Shown here piece after piece: positions 58,808-64,000 of a DNA stretch of 64,000 nt (positions are counted from its first letter, which is position 1; every line of letters begins with the position of its first letter). The notes beneath the pieces are model-generated. The model was not told the origin of the DNA and made no database searches. It was given only the letters and a program-made list of their open reading frames with translations. Both the position numbers and the translations under genes were made by a program. The stretch is from assembly GCF_004054105.1 (NCBI RefSeq), contig NZ_SBLC01000015.1, forward strand, positions 23,283-87,282. Reading direction: 5' to 3'. This stretch comes from Falsigemmobacter intermedius. Lineage in GTDB: Bacteria > Pseudomonadota > Alphaproteobacteria > Rhodobacterales > Rhodobacteraceae.

Positions 58808-59416
58808 GTGAGAGACGCGACAGAAGCCCTGATTGTCATCGATCTGCAGAATGATTTCTGCCCGGGCGGCGCTTTGGCCGTGGCGGCAGGCGATCAGATC
58901 GTGGCGGGGATCAACGCCCTTGCGGCAGAGTTTCAGACCGTCGCACTGACCCAGGACTGGCATCCGCAGGACCATCTGAGCTTTGCGGCCAGCCACCCCG
59001 GTGCGCAGCCTTATTCTGAAGTGGCCATGCCTTATGGTCCGCAGACCCTCTGGCCGGTGCATTGCGTGCAGGGCACAGCGGGCGCAGAGTTTCACCCGGA
59101 CCTCGACACGCGGCCCGCGCAGCTGATCATCCGCAAGGGCTTTCGGCGCGGCATCGACAGCTATTCGGCTTTTTTTGAGAATGACCGCACCACCGGCACC
59201 GGGCTTGAGGGCTGGCTGCGGGCACGCGGGATCACCGGACTGACGCTGGCGGGGCTGGCGACGGATTTCTGCGTGGCCTTCTCGGCTCTGGACGCCCGCG
59301 CTTTGGGCTTTGACGTCACCGTGCGGCTTGATCTGAGCCGCGGGATTGATCTGGGCGGCTCACTGGCCTCCATGACGGAACGGATGCGCGCCGCGGGCGT
59401 GGTGCTGGAGGGCTGA
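58808..59416 (+). CDS. pncA: Nicotinamidase, GTG start
   Basis: A 202-residue amidase of NAD salvage that turns nicotinamide into nicotinate. Catalytic triad residues: Asp in [12 protein letters not shown], Lys in IIRKGFRRG and Cys in [11 protein letters not shown]; the metal site is in [12 protein letters not shown]. The start is a GTG with GGGAGGGG upstream. It is followed by pncB after five bases, so the two consecutive salvage enzymes form one operon. Confidence 0.96.
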   Translation: MRDATEALIVIDLQNDFCPGGALAVAAGDQIVAGINALAAEFQTVALTQDWHPQDHLSFAASHPGAQPYSEVAMPYGPQTLWPVHCVQGTAGAEFHPDLDTRPAQLIIRKGFRRGIDSYSAFFENDRTTGTGLEGWLRARGITGLTLAGLATDFCVAFSALDARALGFDVTVRLDLSRGIDLGGSLASMTERMRAAGVVLEG

Positions 59417-59420
59417 ACCG

Positions 59421-60713
59421 ATGATGGATATCGCAACGCGGGTGCATAACAACAACTGGAAGATCGACCCGATCGTGCGTTCGCTGATCGACACCGATTT
59501 TTATAAGCTGTTGATGTGTCAGTCGATCTTTCGCAACAAGCCCGACACCGAGGTGGTCTTCAGCGTTAAGAACCGCTCCGCTTCGGTGCGGCTGGCCGAT
59601 CTGATCGATGAGGGGGAGCTGCGCGAGCAGCTTGACCATGTGCGCTCGCTGTCGCTGTCGCGCGGGGAAAGCACCTGGCTGCGCGGCAATACCTTTTATG
59701 GCAAGCGGCAGATGTTCCGCCCCGATTTCATGGAATGGCTCGAGAAGGTCCGGCTGCCGGCCTATCACCTGGAAAAGCGCGACGGCCAGTATGAGCTGAC
59801 CTTTGAAGGCAAATGGCCCGAAGTGATGCTTTGGGAAATCCCGGCGCTGACGGTGCTGATGGAGCTACGCTCGCGCGCCGTACTGAAGGGCATGGGGAAG
59901 TTTGAGCTGCAAGTGCTTTATGCCCGCGCCATGACCCGGCTTTGGGAGAAGATTGAGCGGCTGAAAACGCTGGAGCGGGTGAAAATCGCCGATTTCGGCA
60001 CCCGTCGGCGGCACAGCTTCCTGTGGCAGGACTGGTGCGTGCAGGCCATGCAGGAAGGTCTGGGGCGCAGTTTCACCGGCACCTCAAACTGCCTGATCGC
60101 CATGAAGCGGGACATTGAGGCCATTGGCACCAATGCCCATGAGCTGCCCATGGTCTATGCCGCCCTGGCCGAAAGCGATGCGGAACTGGCCGAAGCGCCC
60201 TACCGCGTGCTGGCGGACTGGCATGAAGAGCATGACGGCAATCTGCGCATCATGCTGCCCGACACCTTCGGCACCGAAGGCTTTTTGAAGCGTGCGCCGG
60301 ACTGGCTGGCCAGCTGGACCGGGATCCGGATTGATTCCGGCGATCCGGCAGAGGGCGCAGAGACCGCGATCCGCTGGTGGAAAGAGCGCGGTGAAGATCC
60401 GGCGAAAAAGCTGGTGATCTTCTCTGACGGGCTGGATGTGGAGGAAATCGAGCGGCTTTACCGTCAGTTCCATGGCCGGGTGAAAGTCAGCTTCGGCTGG
60501 GGCACCAATATGACCAACGACTTCCGCGGTCTGGTACCGAATGATGCGCTGGCGCCCTTCTCGCTGGTCTGTAAGGCGGTGAGCGCCAATGGCCGGCCCA
60601 CGGTGAAGCTTTCCGACAATCCCAGCAAAGCCATGGGGCCTGCGGAGGAGATCGAACGCTATAAGCGGGTCTTCGGGGTCGGTGCGCAGACCGCCCGCCG
60701 GGTTGAGGTCTGA
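59421..60713 (+). CDS. pncB: Nicotinate phosphoribosyltransferase
   Basis: A 430-residue enzyme that makes nicotinate mononucleotide from nicotinate and PRPP. Seen: [28 protein letters not shown] (phosphorylated histidine region), [26 protein letters not shown] and [11 protein letters not shown]. It acts directly downstream of PncA. A terminator and a copy of the dispersed repeat follow. Confidence 0.96.
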   Translation: MMDIATRVHNNNWKIDPIVRSLIDTDFYKLLMCQSIFRNKPDTEVVFSVKNRSASVRLADLIDEGELREQLDHVRSLSLSRGESTWLRGNTFYGKRQMFRPDFMEWLEKVRLPAYHLEKRDGQYELTFEGKWPEVMLWEIPALTVLMELRSRAVLKGMGKFELQVLYARAMTRLWEKIERLKTLERVKIADFGTRRRHSFLWQDWCVQAMQEGLGRSFTGTSNCLIAMKRDIEAIGTNAHELPMVYAALAESDAELAEAPYRVLADWHEEHDGNLRIMLPDTFGTEGFLKRAPDWLASWTGIRIDSGDPAEGAETAIRWWKERGEDPAKKLVIFSDGLDVEEIERLYRQFHGRVKVSFGWGTNMTNDFRGLVPNDALAPFSLVCKAVSANGRPTVKLSDNPSKAMGPAEEIERYKRVFGVGAQTARRVEV

Positions 60714-60728
60714 AACCTTCGCCTCCGG

Positions 60729-60755
60729 CGGGAGTATTTGGAAAAAGCCAAAGCC
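60729..60755 (+). repeat. Dispersed intergenic repeat, copy C
   Basis: CGGGAGTATTTGGAAAAAGCC continues with AAAGCC, matching the core of copies A (3245) and B (4376). It immediately precedes and overlaps the pncB terminator. Confidence 0.75.
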
Positions 60756-60780
60756 GCCGCGCCTCACAGCGGGCGGCTTT
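60750..60780 (+). terminator. Terminator of pncB
   Basis: AAAGCCGCC (60750-60758) pairs with GGCGGCTTT (60772-60780). Confidence 0.65.
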
Positions 60781-60883
60781 GCGCGTTCTGAGGCCTTTGC
60801 GCCGCTCTGTGCCCTTGACTTTAGGGCCGACAGAGCGTTTCACCACCTCTCAGATCCACGAGCCTCGGAAGAAGGGGAAGCCC

Positions 60884-62665
60884 ATGCACGCCTATCGCAG
60901 CCATACCTGTGCGGGACTGAACAGCGCCAATGTGGGCGAGACCGTCCGCCTGTCGGGCTGGGTTCATCGCGTGCGTGACCACGGCGGCATTCTGTTCATC
61001 GACCTGCGCGACCATTACGGCATCACTCAGGTGCTGGCCGATGCCGACAGCCCGGCGCTTCCGGCGCTGGAAAAGCTGCGCGCGGAGACCTGTATCCGCA
61101 TCGACGGCCGCGTGAAGGCCCGCGATGCAGCGCTGGTCAACCCGAAGCTGCCCACCGGTGAGATTGAGGTTTACGCGCTTTCGGTTGAGGTTCTGGGCCC
61201 GTCGGATGATCTGCCGCTGCCGGTTTTCGGTGAGCCGGAGTATCCGGAAGAGACCCGTCTGACCTACCGCTTCCTCGACCTGCGTCGGGAAACGCTGCAC
61301 AACAATATGATCCTGCGCTCGAATGTGGTGCGCTCGATCCGCAACCGGATGTGGGACCAGGGCTTCAACGAGTTCCAGACCCCGATCATCACCGCCTCCT
61401 CGCCCGAGGGCGCGCGCGACTTCCTGGTGCCTTCGCGTCTGCATCCGGGCAAATTCTACGCCCTGCCCCAGGCACCGCAGCAGTTCAAACAGCTGCTGAT
61501 GGTCTCGGGCTTTGACAAATACTTCCAGATCGCGCCCTGCTTCCGCGACGAAGATCCGCGCGCCGACCGCTCGCCGACCGACTTCTATCAGCTGGACATG
61601 GAAATGTCCTTCGTGACCCAGGAGGACGTTTTTGCAACCGTCCAGCCCGTCATCACCGGGATCTTTGAGGAATTCGGCAAGGGCCGTCCGGTCAATAAAG
61701 ACTGGCCGCTGATCGCCTATAAAGATGCGCTGAAGTGGTATGGCTCTGACAAGCCGGATCTGCGCAACCCGATCAAAATGCAGGAAGTCTCTGAGCATTT
61801 CAAAGACTCGGGCTTTGCGATTTTTGCCAACCTGCTGAAGCAGGACGGCACCGAGATCCGTGCGATCCCGGCGCCCAAAGGCGGCTCGCGCAAGTTCTGT
61901 GACCGCATGAACGCCTATGCGCAAAGCCAGGGCCTGCCGGGCATGGGCTATATTTTCTGGCGCGAAGAAAACGGCGCGATGGAAGCGGCTGGTCCGCTGG
62001 CGAAGAACATCGGGCCCGAGCGCACCGAGGCGATCCGTCAGCAGCTGGGTCTGGGCGTGGGCGATGCGGCCTTCTTCCTGGGCGGCAAGCCGGAGGCCTT
62101 TGAGGCTGTGGCCGGTAAAGCGCGCAACGTCATCGGGTTTGAGCTGGGTCTGACCGATCTGAACCGCTTTGAGTTCGCCTGGATCGTCGACTTCCCGATG
62201 TATGAGAAGGATGCGGAAACCGGCAAGATCGACTTCAGCCACAACCCCTTCTCGATGCCGCAGGGTGGGCTTGACGCGCTGAACACCAAAGATCCGCTGG
62301 ACATCTATGCCTATCAGTATGACCTCGCCTGCAACGGCTATGAGCTGATCTCGGGCGGCATCCGCAACCATACGCCGGAAGTGATGTTCCGCGCCTTTGA
62401 GATTGCGGGCTACGGCAAAGAAGAGGTCGAGAAGCGTTTTGGCGGGATGGTCAAAGCCTTCCGTTACGGCGCTCCGCCCCACGGTGGCTGTGCGGCCGGC
62501 ATCGACCGCATCGTCATGCTGCTGGCAGATGAGCAGAACATCCGTCAGGTCATCCTCTTCCCGATGAACCAGCGTGCGGAAGATCTGCTGATGAATGCAC
62601 CCTCTGAGCCCACCAATGCCCAGCTGCGCGAGCTTAATCTGCGGGTTATCCCCAAAGAAGCGTAA
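60884..62665 (+). CDS. aspS: Aspartyl-tRNA synthetase
   Basis: A 593-residue bacterial-type class IIb synthetase. N-terminal OB-fold anticodon domain (1-110; [22 protein letters not shown]), motif 2 ([29 protein letters not shown]), the GAD insertion domain, and motif 3 ([13 protein letters not shown]). Many alphaproteobacteria use a non-discriminating form with GatCAB; whether this one discriminates cannot be told. The ATG at 60884 has AGAAGGGGA upstream and gives the usual MHAYRSHTC start. Confidence 0.97.
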   Translation: MHAYRSHTCAGLNSANVGETVRLSGWVHRVRDHGGILFIDLRDHYGITQVLADADSPALPALEKLRAETCIRIDGRVKARDAALVNPKLPTGEIEVYALSVEVLGPSDDLPLPVFGEPEYPEETRLTYRFLDLRRETLHNNMILRSNVVRSIRNRMWDQGFNEFQTPIITASSPEGARDFLVPSRLHPGKFYALPQAPQQFKQLLMVSGFDKYFQIAPCFRDEDPRADRSPTDFYQLDMEMSFVTQEDVFATVQPVITGIFEEFGKGRPVNKDWPLIAYKDALKWYGSDKPDLRNPIKMQEVSEHFKDSGFAIFANLLKQDGTEIRAIPAPKGGSRKFCDRMNAYAQSQGLPGMGYIFWREENGAMEAAGPLAKNIGPERTEAIRQQLGLGVGDAAFFLGGKPEAFEAVAGKARNVIGFELGLTDLNRFEFAWIVDFPMYEKDAETGKIDFSHNPFSMPQGGLDALNTKDPLDIYAYQYDLACNGYELISGGIRNHTPEVMFRAFEIAGYGKEEVEKRFGGMVKAFRYGAPPHGGCAAGIDRIVMLLADEQNIRQVILFPMNQRAEDLLMNAPSEPTNAQLRELNLRVIPKEA

Positions 62666-62750
62666 GCTGCGACATATTGTCATTGAGCCTGCCGGCGGCG
62701 TTGCTAATCTTCGCCGGCAGGCCCGCGCTTCGGGCCCATAAGGACCCGAT

Positions 62751-63686
62751 ATGCGTCTCAGCCCGAATGCCACCGGCGCCCTGATGGGGCTTGTTTCCTT
62801 TGCGCTTTTTGCCGGGCATGATGCGCTGATCAAAGGCCTTGCCGGGCGCTATACGGCGATCCAGATTTCCTTCACCATCGCCTGTTTCAGCTTTCCGCTG
62901 CTGATCGGCATGCTGGCCACGGACCGCACCGTGGGCACGCTTTTGCCGGTGAACCGCTATTGGGTGATCCTGCGCGGCATCACCGGGACCTTCGGGGCGG
63001 TGACGGCCTTTTACGCCTTCAAGCTGCTGCCCTTTGCGGAAGTTTATGTCCTTCTTTTTGCAACACCGCTTCTGGTTACAGTCCTGGCGGTGCCGCTTTT
63101 GGGAGAAAAGGTGGGACTGCGCCGGGCGCTTGCGGTGATCGCGGGGCTGATCGGCGTGCTGATCGTGCTGCGGCCCGGCACTTCCGCCTTTTCCATCGGC
63201 CATATCTCAGCCCTGGCCGCCGCCCTTTGCGGGGCGATGTCGGCCATCATCACCCGCCGCATCGGCCGTCAGGAGCGTCCGGCGGTCTTTGTGATCTATG
63301 TCACCATGACCAATTTCACGCTGATGGGTCTCGCGCTGCCTTTGGTCTATGTGCCGATGACCGGACCGGATCTGGCCACCATGGCGCTGGTGGCCCTGCT
63401 GGCCTTCACGGGGATGCAGTTCATGATCCAGTCCTATCGCCGCGCTGAGGCCGGGGTGGTCGCGCCGATGCAATATTCGCAGATGATCTGGGCGATCTTT
63501 TACGGCGCGATGTTTTTCGATGAAACGCCGGATGGCATCACCCTTCTGGGGGCTGCGATTGTCTCTGCCAGCGGGCTTTACATCGTTTTACGTGAGGCAC
63601 GGCTGAAGACAGGCGCGGCCGCCGGCGGGGTGGTGCCGCAGTCAAATACTTCAACCTGTTCAGAAACTGCGAAAAACCCGGAATAA
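62751..63686 (+). CDS. EamA/DMT-family transporter
   Basis: A 311-residue, ten-helix membrane protein of the drug/metabolite transporter superfamily. Two EamA repeats are visible: residues 1-150 (FALFAGHDALIKGLAGRYTAIQ...RGITGTFGAVTAFYAFKLLP) and 155-285 (SALAAALCGAMSAIITRRIG...QSYRRAEAGVVAPMQYSQMIW). The substrate is unknown; relatives export amino acids or metabolites. AAGGA precedes the ATG. Confidence 0.88.
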   Translation: MRLSPNATGALMGLVSFALFAGHDALIKGLAGRYTAIQISFTIACFSFPLLIGMLATDRTVGTLLPVNRYWVILRGITGTFGAVTAFYAFKLLPFAEVYVLLFATPLLVTVLAVPLLGEKVGLRRALAVIAGLIGVLIVLRPGTSAFSIGHISALAAALCGAMSAIITRRIGRQERPAVFVIYVTMTNFTLMGLALPLVYVPMTGPDLATMALVALLAFTGMQFMIQSYRRAEAGVVAPMQYSQMIWAIFYGAMFFDETPDGITLLGAAIVSASGLYIVLREARLKTGAAAGGVVPQSNTSTCSETAKNPE

Positions 63687-63742
63687 ATTTCAAAAGCCCT
63701 CTTGCAGTCCCCGACGCCAGGGGGTATTCCCCCGCTCACGGT

Positions 63743-63819
63743 CGGAGCGTAGCGCAGCCTGGTAGCGCACCTGCTTCGGGAGCAGGGGGTCGGAGGTTCG
63801 AATCCTCTCGCTCCGACCA
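63743..63819 (+). tRNA. tRNA-Pro (CGG anticodon)
   Basis: Complete cloverleaf: acceptor CGGAGCG with CGCTCCG, D arm GCGC...GCGC, anticodon stem CCTGC/GCAGG with loop TTCGGGA (anticodon CGG), T loop TTCGAAT, discriminator A, and encoded CCA (63817-63819). Confidence 0.97.
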
Positions 63820-63878
63820 TATACTGATGAAAAGACGCAGATAGTTCTGCCTTTTCAGTCAGACTTCCCGAATGAAAT

Positions 63879-63901
63879 AAAGCGCCCTTGGGCGCTTTTT
63901 T
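63879..63901 (+). terminator. Terminator of tRNA-Pro
   Basis: AAAGCGCCC (63879-63887) pairs with GGGCGCTTT (63890-63898), followed by a T run. Confidence 0.85.
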
Positions 63902-63954
63902 CATTTTCGGCCAATTAGTTGTCTTCCTGAAACTCTTTGTGTTGATTGCCGCTT

Positions 63955-64000
63955 AGAACTGACCCATTTGGGGCGATAATTTCCATTGAGATTTGACCCA
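63955..64000. mobile_element. Possible IS21-type element end, cut by window edge
   Basis: Two direct repeats of TGACCCA (63960-63966 and 63994-64000) lie 34 bases apart with ATTTGGGGCGATAATTTCC between. Multiple short direct repeats containing GACCCA and spaced like this are typical of the ends of IS21-family elements near the istA or istB side. The element body, if present, is outside the window. Confidence 0.3.

Noticed and set aside
60821..62833. 670-codon minus-strand open frame antisense to aspS
   Set aside because: The plus strand encodes an unambiguous AspRS; the antisense translation has no family signature.

Overview
The window is a GC-rich chromosomal segment from an alphaproteobacterium, most likely of the Rhodobacterales (Rhodobacter/Paracoccus-type family). 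The evidence is the typical Rhodobacter porin, the leuS-lptE-holA run, the long RibA form, the HemP-Bfd-Bfr iron cluster with an Irr-type palindrome, a class Ib nrdHIEF operon, and dispersed palindromic GGAGTATTT intergenic repeats. Gene density is high. No prophage, CRISPR array or rRNA is present. Two tRNA genes (Trp and Pro) are present. The last ~50 bases look like the edge of an IS21-type element.

Layout. 1-3.2 kb: end of a YmdB-type phosphoesterase, an SLC13 permease with TrkA-C domains, and yebC. 3.3-7.6 kb (minus): nrdF, nrdE, nrdI, nrdH, with a regulatory region carrying an NrdR-like palindrome and a perfect DnaA box. 7.6-11.8 kb (minus): a GAPDH paralogue, a DSD1-type PLP enzyme, tRNA-Trp and glpK. 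11.9-13.1 kb (plus): hemP, bfd, bfr. 13.2-19.1 kb (minus): a lone molybdo-hydroxylase large subunit, a hypothetical, a TerC-CBS-CorC membrane protein behind a probable yybP-ykoY manganese riboswitch, and a CDF metal exporter divergent from a MerR regulator. 19.1-22.3 kb: merR, lolA, a transglycosylase lipoprotein, hspQ and a DUF599 protein. 22.4-27.2 kb (minus): a peptide-type ABC importer operon with an aldehyde dehydrogenase and no binding protein. 27.3-29.8 kb: a second transglycosylase lipoprotein, then a complete exosortase E/protease-VPEID-CTERM pair.

30.1-38.3 kb (minus): ftsK, a DapC-like aminotransferase, Trm112-like, Lon-substrate-binding-like, YbbN-like thioredoxin, xth, and an OmpR-type response regulator. 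38.5-40.1 kb: ribA and an L,D-transpeptidase. 40.1-42.0 kb (minus): YggS-like protein and porin. 42.3-47.6 kb (plus): DUF3576 lipoprotein, leuS, lptE, holA, GST. 47.5-50.0 kb (minus): a hybrid histidine kinase broken by a one-base frameshift. 50.1-57.6 kb (plus): an alpha-2-macroglobulin-like protein and PBP1C. 57.6-63.8 kb: trhO, pncA, pncB, aspS, an EamA transporter and tRNA-Pro.

The most distinctive system is the exosortase pair at 27.9-29.8 kb. Its only visible substrate would mature to a peptide of about 23 residues with five tryptophans at alternating positions, next to a dedicated exosortase fused to a CPBP-family protease. Envelope biology is well represented overall: LolA, LptE, two transglycosylases, L,D-transpeptidase, A2M/PBP1C, porin and exosortase. 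Metal homeostasis is the second theme, with Irr box, Bfr, manganese riboswitch/TerC and CDF/MerR.
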